A stretch of 64,000 nt of DNA from Notospermus geniculatus (Eukaryota > Nemertea > Pilidiophora > Heteronemertea > Lineidae): NCBI GenBank assembly GCA_002633025.1, contig NMRB01000051.1:95273-159272 (forward strand), written 5' to 3'. The notes under the pieces were generated by a model that worked only from the letters and a program-made list of their open reading frames with translations, ran no database searches and was not told where the DNA came from. Below are positions 53,858 through 64,000 of the stretch, piece after piece; within the stretch, counting starts at the first letter, position 1; each line of letters starts with the position of its first letter. Made by a program: the position numbers and the translations under genes.

Positions 53858-54789
53858 TCAAAACTAAATTCTACTTCTCGCCATCTTCGTATTTTCCGCT
53901 TGGGTACCGAGACCTAGCCAACGGACTTCGGTTTGACAAGACGGCATCCCCCGAGACAGACAGGCAGCAGAATGGCAAGTCACGCCGTGGCCGAAGACAT
54001 CTCCCTTCGATATTCATATGACATTGCCAAATATTTACGTATCCAGATGGTTGCTGTTTGATCAGCGGAATTGCGGCTCTCTCACACAGAGCAATCTGGA
54101 TGATGGCAAACAGAGTTCTGACAGCCTTATGGAGAGTGACTCCATTATTCGCATCACGAAGCACAATTTATGAAATAACCTAAAACATACTGATGTAATT
54201 TCGTGTGTTACGACAAAATAGGCAGTGGACTTGCATGCCGTTACGAGAAACATCTGCGACCGTCACCGCACTGCCACAGCTACTTTGGCCAATCCCACGT
54301 CGCCTGGAGGGAGCCTGGGTATGTCATCTCACATGTCGTAACATCTTCAAATGAGTTACACGCAGGCCCAGAATTCAGCGTCGAATTCGAGTCAGCTGCG
54401 ACTGATTCTTAGTAAAACCAAACCCCTGCTTCTATTACAAATTACCCTGGGTTGCCTGTGGCTAGCAAGCGTCCGGCATTTTTTTATACCCTATGAAACA
54501 CCGAACTCGTAATGGGATATACTGCCCTGGACGCTGTATTGTGTTCCTTGTCAGATTCTGCCAAAACTTTTTATTTTCATCGTGCTTTCATGGATTGACG
54601 TTTGCTGAACCCTGAGGTTACAATGGCTATCAAGTTCAAGTTACCCGGCATCCATAACAGACTTTTCCCCTTCAACACGAAATACTTTTAAACAGCAAGT
54701 GGGTGTGCCTGCTACATTGTGCGCTGAGCACTGCAGGCTAGTGGAACAACGTGCATCACTGACAGGGGTATCTTGAAACTTAAAGACTA
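53858..54789. other. Unrecognised stretch
   Basis: Nothing recognised. Confidence 0.5.
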
Positions 54790-55422
54790 AGCCCGTATTC
54801 TGGGACCTTCCTTTAGCGTCAAGGAAGCATTTAAGTCAACCTTAACCAAAATTTTATTTCAAGAACCAACCTTTATATTGGATCAAAGGACGTCTTCAGG
54901 TACCTCCCTTTAGCAAATGTTGGGTCGTTCCAAGAACCTTCCTTCATTACAGGAAATGCTTGCCCTAAGGAGGCCTTTAAACGTAAGGTTGGTCTGGAGT
55001 ATCCTTTAGTCTTCCTTTACAAGCCAAAGTGCAATGATTTTTTCGGAGGATCTCTTCTACCTCAGCGATTGGTGATTACCTCAACCGCCTAGCGAGTTTC
55101 AAGAACCAACCTTTATCTCGGGTCAAAGGAGGCCTTTGGGTACCTTCCTTTAGCAAAGATTGGGTCGTTTCAAGAAAATTGAATCGTCCTGTTATTACAG
55201 ATAATTTGTGAGCATAAAGGGAGCCTTAGAGAAAGTGTCCCTTATTTAAAGGGTGCCTTTACCAACTTTGTGGTAAAGGACGACCTTAACATAAGGGAAG
55301 CTAAAGTGTGGTTCTTGAATACCATTTGGTAAAGCAGCCTTTAGTAAGGAACTCCTCAGTAAAGGAAGCCTCTATAAAGGTCCACTTTAGGCCTATTTAA
55401 AGGAGGGTTTTGGAATACGGGC
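54790..55422. mobile_element. MITE-like element of about 630 bp, GCCCGTATTC ends, with internal duplication
   Basis: AGCCCGTATTCTGGGACCTT and the inverted right end GGCCCGTATTCCAAAACCCT. A block of about 80 bp (CAAGAACCAACCTTTATATT ... GGGTCGTTCCAAGAA) at 54857-54935 is repeated directly at 55097-55180. AAAGG/CCTTT words fill the interior in both directions. It belongs to the same loose GGGCC/GGCCC-ended group as 17091 and 23921. Confidence 0.65.
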
Positions 55423-55481
55423 CTAGGTAATCTTAAGCCTAAAGTAACTCGTGTGTACTTCGTCTCCGGACATTTATGCAG

Positions 55482-55746
55482 AAGGGAACGTCTTGTTCAT
55501 TTCTCACCAAGGTGGTTACAAACAAAGCATTTTCCTTTCCGCAAACTGGTCGACAAGGAAGATATTCAAATCAGAGGAAAGAAGTGAGAAGTGGACCCAA
55601 AGAAAGCCAGATACCGAGCACGCACTTTCCACTTACGGCGTACCCTTCACACTACCAGCACATCAGTGGCTACGCGATGTACCTTTTTTTGCTGGTGTGG
55701 TACATATAGTCATCAGGAACACCAAAGGCAAGATGTGTGTTGGTCG
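55482..55746 (+). CDS. Candidate coding exon, unknown protein
   Basis: A 265-base open segment after an acceptor-like cttcgtctccggacatttatgcag and before GGTCG|GTAAAG. In frame it encodes about 88 residues, beginning near EGNVLFISHQGGYKQSIFLS and ending near HIVIRNTKGKMCVG. Composition is mixed and protein-like and no repeat underlies it, but no family is recognised and no partner exon was found. If unspliced, the frame stops two bases beyond the donor. Confidence 0.2.
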
Positions 55747-56394
55747 GTAAAGTACATTTGATCCAACAGAATTGAACTCAGACTGTCAACTTTTCTGAAG
55801 CCCGAGATGCAGTCAACAATGACTGTTTTTGTGACCAGCTGAATGCTGAACATTTTCTGATTCTTCGTCATCGTTGAACACCGAGTACATAGGAAGGGTG
55901 TATAAGGTCAATCCGTCTAGCCGTATCGGTAAATCACTCCCCAAGTATTTAACCGGTACACTAGTCAAGCCATTTTCTATCCCAGTAGGCAGTGGCAACA
56001 TTTCGGGACCCGTTGATTTCAGCCTCGGTCCGCGTGAGTAGATGTGTTGCACGGTTGGCTAACTGTTGCCGACAAGCTGCTATTAACACGTCTACACCAT
56101 TTGAGGATTTATTTCTAATATCGCTGGCCATCGATTCGTAATACAGGATTGACTGAGGTTGCTTGACTGAAGGATTTTGCTGCCACATACATGAGGGCCG
56201 CGATTCTTCACTTCTGTCAAACAGATCGCGTTGCATTTCACGCAGTGTGGAAGTGTGTCAAGGGAATTTCACTTCTAAGATGGCGGTCTCTATTTCTCTC
56301 TGGAAGCCGACTATTGTGAACGAATATACTGCGAACGACCAGGGTGATTTTTGATGTCACTGCTGCTCAGAGATCAACTAAAACGTCGAAGGAG
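55747..56394. other. Unrecognised stretch
   Basis: Nothing recognised. Confidence 0.5.
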
Positions 56395-56801
56395 CAGGGC
56401 CGCATCTAGCTTTTTTCGCTGGGGGGCGGGGGCACACTGCAAAAAATATTTTCTTACATTTTCTTACTTTCTTGGGAGTGAGACAAGAAAATCTGTGCTT
56501 TTTCTTGTGATTTTCTTGTCTCACTCCCAAGAAAGTAAGAAAAAGTAAGAAAATAAGAAAATATTTTTTGCAGTGCATATAAAGCAGATGAGCTCAACGG
56601 ACGTGGGCGTCGCCTTTGGCGCCAAAGGTGCGGGTTTTGAAAATTAGAAGCTTTGAGATGCGATTTGAGGTCAAGTTCCTGCACTCTCATGAACAATAAT
56701 GATCTTCTATCCCATTTGATTTTGCCGAAAGAAATTTTTTGCACAATTTGCCTGGCGGCGGAGGCATTTGCCCCCTTGTCCCTATGCTAGCTACAGGCCT
56801 G
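56395..56801. mobile_element. hAT-like MITE, CAGGGCC ends, disrupted by a nested MITE
   Basis: CAGGGCCGCATCTAGCTTTT at the left, GGGGGCGGGGGCA next, and the matching TTTGCCCCCTTGTCCCTATG then GCTAGCTACAGGCCTG at the right. A different element (56435-56575) is inserted after the left arm. Confidence 0.6.
56435..56575. mobile_element. 141-bp nested MITE, CACTGCAAAAAATATTTTC ends
   Basis: Arms 56435-56498 and 56513-56575 pair almost throughout (CACTGCAAAAAATATTTTCT; TTTCTTGGGAGTGAGACAAG), with about 14 bp between. Younger than the host element it splits. Confidence 0.8.
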
Positions 56802-58649
56802 AGGAGGGGTATCTGTGGCTTCCGTGACGATCTAGGACATCTAATCCGCGGCAATAACGTCCCCCACAAGTCCACTGTAACAGGGATCTTCAACCTCAAC
56901 CAACACAATCTACTAGTACTCCTGACCATTTTTCGTCGTGCTGGTAACGCCTCATCAACGCCACAGTTAAAACACTGCCTTGCTCGTCATGTAACCCGGA
57001 GGGTATGTATGATAGAAACATCTGTGATGATAAAACTAGACGGAGACAATGCTATCATCATTAGGGCGAAAATCAGTCCGTGGTGATTAGAAAGAGGCCG
57101 CCTATGGCGACTCGGCATTGGTGACATCCATGAGCCACGTGACGATCAACAAGTAGCTTGCATGCATCGGGATTCTGGGAACAGTTGGGTAATGGGCAGG
57201 GGCAGTGTACAAATCTCCCTTAAAGGGAATTAGTTGTGACAGTCAAAAATGGCACGGAGAATAATTTCGCGGCCCAGGAAATTCACAATTTCAAAAACAC
57301 AAATTTTAGTGGATTACATCCCTAGTTAAGCCTATATTTGCAGCTGCTAAACGCTATTCGAAGACAGCAAAGCCACCGCAGCTGCGCAAATGTGCTCTTT
57401 GTTGGCAATAAATTCCCGATGTGAGTATTGTTTGATTCTCTATTCAGACACCGCGTGACTGACACGATCAGTTGGCTTTAAACCAGCAACCACTGACACA
57501 GACACAGACCCTGCCGGAGAAATTTCGAACTGCCATGCTCCTGAGTGCCATGTTGTTCTATCACCGACCATCACCGTCCTGCCTCTCCGAAAGAGAGAAT
57601 ACAAAATCCTGAAAGTACGCAAAAAAATGCATATCAACTTGCTAGAGTTTGCCCTAGGCAAAGCCATTCTCTTCTCCATTATATAATGTAACGGCAAATG
57701 CGCGGGAAAAAATGCTAATAGCCGTTAAAAAATCTTCATTCACTATCGTACCATCCAGGGTGGGTGATTTTTCACGCTGTATTTGGGCAACATACCGAGT
57801 TTTTCTTTACCTGTTGGGGAAACTGTCCATTTGTGGAGTAGTGCAAAGCGACACCTGTCTAATAACTGTGGAACGACTACCGAGATGGTGAAGTCCGTGT
57901 GGGTTCAAGTCGTGGCGACTCATTTCAGCACGTGAAGGTTGTTGAAAATTGTGGTCAATTGACGACTGTAGCAGAACCAAGTTGCTGTCAATACTATTGC
58001 CTGGTAGGACCTCCTGGAATTCTGCACTGGAATCAGACAGAATACCTCCTTTGGTCATGCGGACTTTCAACTCCCCTGCAGCTAAACAGACGAAGGAAAA
58101 TCTATTTTGATATCAGAATGCCGCAAGGTGTATTGGAGTTGGAGAGGGAAAAACTGACATTTAGTTCAGAAACCCCCTAGGTTGTGATTTTCATTGACTC
58201 TGAACCAAACGACGACATCAAAGTGTCATTCGGTCGAAATCAATGTGCAGACCGCAACGTGCAGCACTGTACACAACCTGCGTGCATTTAACTAAATTGG
58301 AATTAACATGGCGGCACACCGCGCGACTGTGGAGTTCTAAGTAATTACTACATTTCGAGATGAGTTGACAGCCGCTTTGGCTAATATTTTCACCACCTGG
58401 TGTGCTTTGAGTGTCTCAGAGAAGTCGGTTATGGGGATTGTGAATTGAGGTACGGACCGCTGCGGGAGTCAGGGTCTTGTAAACGACAGCTATGATTTAT
58501 GCTGTAGATGTCATGTGAAGAGAAGCATTCGTTGTGTTTTGTAAATCGTGCTCATGTACGTAAACTGGAGTTGAGTGTCTCTTTATTAGGCCTACTATTA
58601 CATATACTTGCTCTTTGAATTCGTACTTCCAGAGGAGAAATCACTTTGT
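56802..58649. other. Mostly unrecognised; possible SINE head near 57865-57915
   Basis: GTGGGTTCAAGTCG (57899-57912) is B-box-like, preceded by ACTACCGAGATGGTGAAGTCC, which has the spacing of a tRNA anticodon arm, but no A-box or stems close. The frames of 115 and 93 codons have no recognised domain. Confidence 0.4.
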
Positions 58650-58730
58650 CTAAAGCCTGGTTAAACTCCCATCGCAGTTTCAAACCGCTTGCCAGATTAC
58701 CCGTGCTCTTAGAAACTGCTTCCTTCACGT
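58650..58730 (+). repeat. Repeat body shared with 61838-61915
   Basis: CGCAGTTTCAAACCGCTTGC, ATTACCCGTGCTC and AACTGCTTC align in order with CGCAGTTTCAAACCGCTACC, GTTACCCGCGCTC and ATCTGCTTC at 61859. The other copy follows a tRNA-like B-box, so this is probably a SINE body without its head. Confidence 0.6.
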
Positions 58731-59641
58731 GATTCTCGAAAGATGACCAATAGGCGTCGCTAGTCCCCCATCTATTTCTTGTGTAAAAACCTGTCTTTCA
58801 ATCTGAATCAGAAAGTTACATGTAGGCCTACTCTTCTTTTTCTTGACATCGCGATAAAACAGCTATACAGCACTTGTGAATGGGTATTCAACGATAATAT
58901 CAAATCAGCAAGAAGATGTCGCGCAGCATGACATCCTCCTGCTGATTTGACGTTCTGAGCAGCCCCTGATGCAGGGTCACTAGGCCTACTTATCCCTTTG
59001 AACCTGACTCGGATTGGCTTTTTCCCATCTATTTCTACAGATAAACTGTCATACAAGACTTGCCTGTGCGAAATCCCATACTCAGATGGCCTCATAGCGC
59101 TACTCTGATATATGTATTATGGATCACCGCCCAAATTTATGTAATCAATGATATAATGCAATGCAGGTCACTGACAAAAAACAAAAAAAAATACAAAATT
59201 GAGAAGTGGTATTAAACTTTTGCAAATGACTGTACATGATGTAATATCTTCACCTTCCTCGCACTTATCTTTTGTAAAACAAGCAACACACCCGAGAGAA
59301 CTTTTCAAATTTATCACACTGACTATGTATTCATTACATTATTCGGTCAAGGGTTAGGATATCGGGTGAGAGACTGACTAGGAGATTATGCCATTACCTA
59401 CAGCGATCTCTCGGACCTAGTTCGTCATGTAAAGAGTTTTTACCTTAGTAATTGCTTTTATTGCCTTGGAAACAGTTCGGTTATTAGCGGCGAATGAAAA
59501 GGTGGATACACCGCTTGTCCCTACAGAAACTGTCGCTCTGAGGACAAGGAAAAGGTTCCGGAAACAACGACCTTTCCGGTATTGTCCGGTGTCACAGTTA
59601 AGATTGTCCCCCTGTGAAAGTGTCCGGTTCTATTCCTACAC
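58731..59641. other. Unrecognised stretch
   Basis: Nothing recognised. Confidence 0.5.
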
Positions 59642-59940
59642 CTGATAATCTCAAATATCTCAGAAACAACTCAACATATTGAAACAAAAAAAGCCCAACA
59701 TCCTTAGAAGGTTCCACTCCATCAAAACGGCAACCAAAATCACAAAAACGTTACATACATGTAACAAAATGTTTGATTTTTAGGGTTTTTCTGATAAACT
59801 ATTACATAATTACGATATTTCCAAATTTCTAACTTTTGATACAGAAATAGAGTACATGTATGACCAACAAGATGTACTTTCTTGTGGAACAAAGCTGTTA
59901 AAATTGGCGCAGTGGTATTTGAAATATTCAAGGTATCAGG
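59642..59940 (-). mobile_element. Dispersed repeat of about 300 bp, copy 2
   Basis: Reverse-orientation relative of 48857-49159, from TGATAATCTCAAATATCTCAG to TATTTGAAATATTCAAGGTATCA. Confidence 0.65.
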
Positions 59941-60458
59941 TGTAGATAAATTACTTATGTCCATAACTGAAAACCGATACGAACACCGATATCATACACC
60001 GACAGAGCGAACCGTAGAGAAGTACAAGAGACTTCTGAACCACCAGAAACATTTGATAATTTTTAAACGCAATTTGACGCATTTTCATTACAATCTACCT
60101 AATGGAATGGTAGAAAAGTTCATTAAACGCGTGTTAATTATGTTGACTTAGCTCAACGCGGCTGCAGCAAACAAGCAGTATATCACAAGGTTGCCATTAT
60201 ATTAGGAGTTGTAAAAATGTCATTAGCTTTGAAAGCAGTACAAATACATGGGGATCAGCTTTTGCATTCAGCGTGGGTGAACATTTCCACTACAGCGAAT
60301 TCCGCCGTGGTTTGGGGAAGCGGTACGGTTTTCACAGGGTTTTGGATAATCTTTCGATGGTTTAACAATGGCCTGTTGATTATACAAATGCCTGTGAAAC
60401 TGCTCCGCTCGCTGCAGGCTGCGGCGCAATCCGCTGTAGGCCCTAGTGGAAACGGACC
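59941..60458. other. Unrecognised stretch
   Basis: Nothing recognised. Confidence 0.5.
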
Positions 60459-60462
60459 TTAA

Positions 60463-60647
60463 AGGGAGACCCCATTCTGAATGGAGTCTCCCGTTAAGGG
60501 CCGTTACAAAAATTCAAAACTTTACACAATGAATGATTCATTCACTACAATAAAGGTCTTCAGCCTGTGGACACCAGTGATATCACAACTCATGGCAATA
60601 GTCTCCATGGATTGATAAAAATTCAAAAGTTTACAGCGAGTCTCCCT
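60463..60647. mobile_element. 185-bp TTAA-flanked MITE (piggyBac-like)
   Basis: TTAA at 60459-60462 and 60648-60651; ends AGGGAGACCCCATTC and CGAGTCTCCCT. A second AATGGAGTCTCCC end lies 20 bases in, so the left end is duplicated in inverted form. 60530-60647 matches, inverted, the left 115 bp of the 17529-18646 foldback, so the two belong to one family. Confidence 0.75.
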
Positions 60648-60651
60648 TTAA

Positions 60652-61435
60652 AACTGACGCCAGTGCCCATAAGCAGGGATACGAGGTGCTGAGTCCTCGA
60701 TTTTTATGAGCGTCTTTGGACCACCCCTTCTTATCCGATTCAGGAGATGATTGCTCGGAGAGACCATCAGGCTGCCAAAATCATGCGGTTGTTTTGTGCC
60801 AGATTTCATTACATAGTATTCTTCACGAAGGACCGCTGCTGCTCAAGCATCAGTCCTCTCTCAATTAACGCACAGCAGATGCCATTTATGCTATCAATCT
60901 CCAGCGACCAACGACTATCCCATTTAATGAGATGAGACCAGAAATTGGCTTGATGTAGACGCCATATTGTGTGGATAGTCTCAGCCATATATCCAATCAT
61001 GACGATGAGGCGTTAATCCCGACAAGGCCCATGATATTTGGCAATACGTCCAAAGCAAACGAAATCCCTTTATACTCGGCTGACTGATGAATAGGCTCGG
61101 CTGATTTTATGGTAGATCTGGTCTTAGCGATATAACGACGTTCTCTGTGAAGTCGTTTCACAGCCGGGAGAGTCATGAATTTGAACTTTTGCCGGCGTCT
61201 CATTTCCTTCGGTTGACATGTTTGAAATATCAAGCGAATCGATCACAGGACAATGATCCCACTGACATACAGGACATCGCCGCCTGGATTACATGTACTA
61301 CCGTACCTTCTCATCAATTTCTTTTCAAGGCCATGCTATCAGGTGTCACGAAATCCCATCCATGTGTATCTCATTCCAACTTTGGATCAACAAGAACACC
61401 TCGTCACCACAGGCGGAGTCTTATCTGACCTTCTA
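60652..61435. other. Unrecognised stretch
   Basis: Nothing recognised. Confidence 0.5.
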
Positions 61436-61800
61436 CCATGTCTACTGCATCATGATCTGAAGCCTTGCCTTTCAATAAAGTGGTTAGGCTTATCAGCATT
61501 TGATGACAAGAACGGAAGAACGCTACCGACATGTCTTAGTCACAGTCACTGATATTCTACAGCATGATGTTCTGAAGACTCGCCCTCCACTCTAATGGTT
61601 GTAACCATGTTTGATAAAGAAGAACCTCACGCCAACAATGTCACAGTCCGGTATGACCAAGAGTACGATCATGTCCTGAAACCTCGCCTTTCGTTCGAAC
61701 CTAGTGGTTACAGTCATGTTTGACAAGAAGTAGACTCACGCCAACAATGTCACAGTCCGGTCTGGCCTTCTAGAGTACGGTATGATGATCTGAAGACTCC
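61436..61800 (+). repeat. Degenerate tandem repeat of about 110 bp, with an outlying unit at 62397-62460
   Basis: TGATCTGAAG / TGTTCTGAAG / TGTCCTGAAAC / TGATCTGAAG begin units about 105-116 bp apart, each followed by CTCGCCTTTC-type text, AATGGTTGTAACCATGTTTG and ACGCCAACAATGTCACAGTC. A fifth unit (GACCTTCTACCATATGATGA, AAAGCTCGCCTTTCGCTTCA) at 62397 is separated by about 600 bp that includes a tRNA-like repeat, suggesting the array was interrupted by insertion. Confidence 0.7.
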
Positions 61801-61821
61801 TCTTTCACTCCATTGTTTATA

Positions 61822-61915
61822 AACTCGGGTTCGAATCCCGGCTGTATAAACTCCTCCCGCAGTTTCAAACCGCTACCCACTACGTTACCCGCGCTCTGAA
61901 TCTGCTTCAGTTGAT
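61822..61915 (+). mobile_element. tRNA-like SINE fragment
   Basis: TCGGGTTCGAATCCCGG (61825-61841) forms a T-arm with four G-C pairs and one G-T pair, and contains the B-box GGTTCGAATCC. No A-box is visible upstream. The following body (CGCAGTTTCAAACCGC) recurs at 58670. It lies in the interrupted tandem array. Confidence 0.6.
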
Positions 61916-62284
61916 GCCATCCTGAAAGTATCACTAACAGACGGCGTTAGCTGTCCGATTCGGGGAATCCCCGGTGGGAATCTGCCGCGAGACGGAATAT
62001 ACAGTGTACATTTTGTACACATACATGTATCTTAGCCAATCAAAAATTGTGTTGCAGTTAAACCGGTGATGATGGCATATGATTGGATCCCTCGTCAAAC
62101 AGCGCCGTCTATTGATGATCCTTCACCTTTGGCGGCATACATGCCAGTGTTCAGTGGGTCTATACCTACAAACTGAACACTTGGGACGAGTGTACAGTGT
62201 TTATAGCCTCAATATGATTGAAAAAAGGAACACAATACCACCAATGTCACACTTGTTAGAGAGATTGTTTGAGATACAACAAGG
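61916..62284. other. Unrecognised stretch
   Basis: Nothing recognised; one ACATACATGTA run. Confidence 0.4.
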
Positions 62285-62386
62285 GTTCGTCAAAATGACG
62301 AACCGTGGATTTGTCATTTCGACGAATTAGATACTCAGTTTGGTGATAAATGGAAAACGAACGGAAGTTCGTCATTTTGACGAAGC
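62285..62386. repeat. Inverted pair of TTCGTCAAAATGACGAA palindromes
   Basis: GTTCGTCAAAATGACGAAC (62285-62303) is itself a palindrome and recurs as TTCGTCATTTTGACGAA (about 62369-62385), with GTCATTTCGACGAATT between. Possibly the ends of a MITE of about 100 bp. Confidence 0.6.
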
Positions 62387-62460
62387 ACACTCCCATTTGA
62401 CCTTCTACCATATGATGACCTAAAGCTCGCCTTTCGCTTCAATGGTAATAACCAATGACC

Positions 62461-63014
62461 CCGTCTAGTCGACAAACTCATCAATCTTGCTTGTCTAAAA
62501 CAGTAATGAATGGTTCCTATTCGATCAAACCCCTTGTCTATTGATGCCAACCAGTATGAGATCAATCATACGCTTGTTGAACCATCCGCTGTTCGAGACA
62601 AGAGCCCCTAGCAGACGAACTCCTGTTTGTCCTAATCTAATTATATGCCCTAGAAGACTGCGTCTGACCGTCTTGCTAAAGAGATGAGTCGACCTAGGTC
62701 GATGGTCGAATGAGGTGCAGTCTCAGAGGTCTTATGCTCAAAGAAGAAACGGGTGGTTCCGGTGGGGAATAGACCGACTTCTTTTGAAGCTTACAAGTGT
62801 TCACTAATTAGTTTGTTCCCAGTGACGAGCCGTCTGGTCCAGAAATTTTACCCAGAGGTCAAGCGATATCACAGGTGAAGTATGATTCGCCTGACTTCAA
62901 CATGGGCAAAGTGCCAAGCTTGGAAATAGGCACGGGTCAGTTGTAAATAATCCATGTCCGAGATACCTAATGATGTTAGGGTGACTTGGTTTACTTTCCA
63001 TGAGCCAAAAGCAA
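62461..63014. other. Unrecognised stretch
   Basis: Nothing recognised. Confidence 0.5.
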
Positions 63015-63112
63015 ATCCAAGGTTGTGCTCTGAGCACAACCTAGCACAACCTTGGATCACAAACCACAGTATTTACCAGTTGACTGTTTAAAAATACTGT
63101 CGTTTGTGGTTT
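63015..63112. repeat. Two adjacent hairpins
   Basis: ATCCAAGGTTGTGCT (63015-63029) pairs exactly with AGCACAACCTTGGAT (63043-63057), with an extra internal GCACAACCT copy. Next, AAACCACAGTATTT (63061-63074) pairs with AAAATACTGT(CG)TTTGTGGTTT (63091-63112), allowing one short bulge. Probably small decayed MITEs. Confidence 0.6.
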
Positions 63113-63284
63113 AATCATTGTGTTCACTTGTGGTGTATGTTGCACAGGCCTTTATGATGACCAGACCATTATCATGAGATGGTCAGTTTGTGAAATCCCT
63201 GAGTTGTCGCTGCCGAAGTAGGTCGCCTTCGCCGACAGGCTCAACAAAGGATCGGAAATTAAAGGTACGGTGACTGCCCATTAA

Positions 63285-63548
63285 AGGGCACGATATTGCC
63301 ACTTTTTGTCGACAGCCAGCGCCACCGGCGGTGATAGCGTCATCCTCCGATACCATAGTTTTGCCTTTCGCCCCAGTGTTGGAGAATGTATGATTACAAC
63401 ACAATGCATCAGTGGATGCCCTACTAGCTAGGAACGAGAGTTACTCTAATGGGGCGAGGTTAAGCGGTAGTTTAACAACATTGTCAATAGAGGTCTCCCA
63501 TAATGCAGGTATGTTTAGCGCAGGATAGGGAAGAAATAGAGTGCCCCT
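63285..63548 (-). mobile_element. TTAA-flanked MITE (piggyBac-like), copy 2
   Basis: TTAA at 63281-63284 and 63549-63552; inverted ends AGGGCAC and GTGCCCCT. Full-length relative of 27792-28041 in the opposite orientation. In both copies one frame reads similar peptides (TFSNTGAKGKT, then GAGCR.KV); this follows from nucleotide similarity, and stops close the frames soon after. Confidence 0.75.
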
Positions 63549-63552
63549 TTAA

Positions 63553-63913
63553 CTTCCATGAATAAGTACAATCAAAAATAGATAATATCTATTTTTGGTA
63601 CAATGTAACTTCTCTGTTATTACTCTGTCTCTTTCTACCACGACAAACGGTCAACCTCATCCCCTGCCAGATGATCCCCAAACCACATCAAATCTGCCCT
63701 CTGTATGTTTTTCACGGCACATAATTTTTTCCATGCCACTAGCTGTTTCCATTACCAAATGGAATAGCACCATTGATCCGATTGGACGAAAAACAAAGAC
63801 CTTGTCGCTTTCTTTTTTTAAACTGCCCGTTGTCAATGACACTTACACGTGAATGAAGGAAAAACTCCAGAATAGAAAGATGGTCCTTTCGAGACGGGAA
63901 TCCAGACATCAGA
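63553..63913. other. Unrecognised stretch
   Basis: Nothing recognised. Confidence 0.5.
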
Positions 63914-64000
63914 GAGTTTTCGCAAAGCCCCCGAAACGCTAACGCGAACGCCAACCCCATTGTTCGATGCCACGAAGGGAGCACCGAACAAAAGGATAGA
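63914..64000. mobile_element. GAGTTTTCGCAAAGCC MITE, cut by the window end
   Basis: Left arm GAGTTTTCGCAAAGCCCCCG, then AACGCGAACGCC, CATTGTTCGATGCCACGA and GCACCGAACAAAAGGATAG, as in the 51293 copy; the right arm lies beyond the window. Confidence 0.8.

Noticed and set aside
27844-63404. Shared peptide TFSNTGAKGKT in two frames as evidence of a gene family
   Set aside because: The similarity follows from two copies of one TTAA-flanked MITE; the frames are short and end differently.

Overview
This window looks like a piece of a metazoan nuclear genome, most likely from a marine invertebrate. The signs are: no prokaryote-like gene packing; mostly short open frames broken by stops; tRNA-derived SINE heads; many short inverted-repeat (MITE-like) elements with TA or TTAA flanks; TTAGGG-like tracts; frequent TACATGTA and TAGGCCTA words; and assembly gaps. 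I cannot fix the phylum. A deuterostome such as a lancelet, hemichordate or echinoderm is possible, and so is a spiralian. I recognise no complete protein-coding gene, and no transposase or reverse transcriptase domain. A few short segments have exon-like properties (an open frame between plausible splice sites) and are listed as low-confidence candidate exons.

Layout. 1-4.5 kb: unrecognised DNA with a small foldback, a 60-bp tandem pair, a hAT-like and a pogo/Tigger-like MITE. 4.5-6.7 kb: the most striking structure, two AT-rich arrays built from TTCGAT/ATCGAA hairpin units in opposite orientation, around a core bounded by a perfect 41-bp inverted repeat. The core holds a duplicated G-run block with poly-C, a degenerate TTAGGG-like tract and a tRNA-like A/B-box module. 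7.8-8.8 kb: a 954-bp foldback. 9.1-9.45 kb: two MITEs abutting at one TA. 10-16 kb: palindromes, a CRE-motif cluster, microsatellites, a 132-base gap and a decayed hammerhead-like fold. 17-24.3 kb: dense MITEs, a 1.1-kb foldback, an element with perfect 31-bp ends, a head-to-head SINE pair and an element with perfect 42-bp ends. 24.3-35.5 kb: sparse, with a TTAA-flanked element, a tRNA-Asp-like SINE and hairpins. 35.5-43.6 kb: a 21-bp minisatellite that creates the longest open frames, more MITEs, candidate exons and a perfect 22-bp hairpin. 43.7-51.4 kb: several 390-bp palindromic elements plus a related-looking 126-bp family. 52-64 kb: a duplicated segment, MITEs, a nested insertion and tandem repeats.

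Two near-identical duplications (47.1-48.5 kb and 52.4-53.9 kb) have copies separated by exactly one N. They are best explained as overlapping haplotype contig ends joined without merging, not as biology. Nothing here forms an operon or pathway. What ties the window together is non-autonomous mobile DNA, often inserted at or inside earlier insertions.
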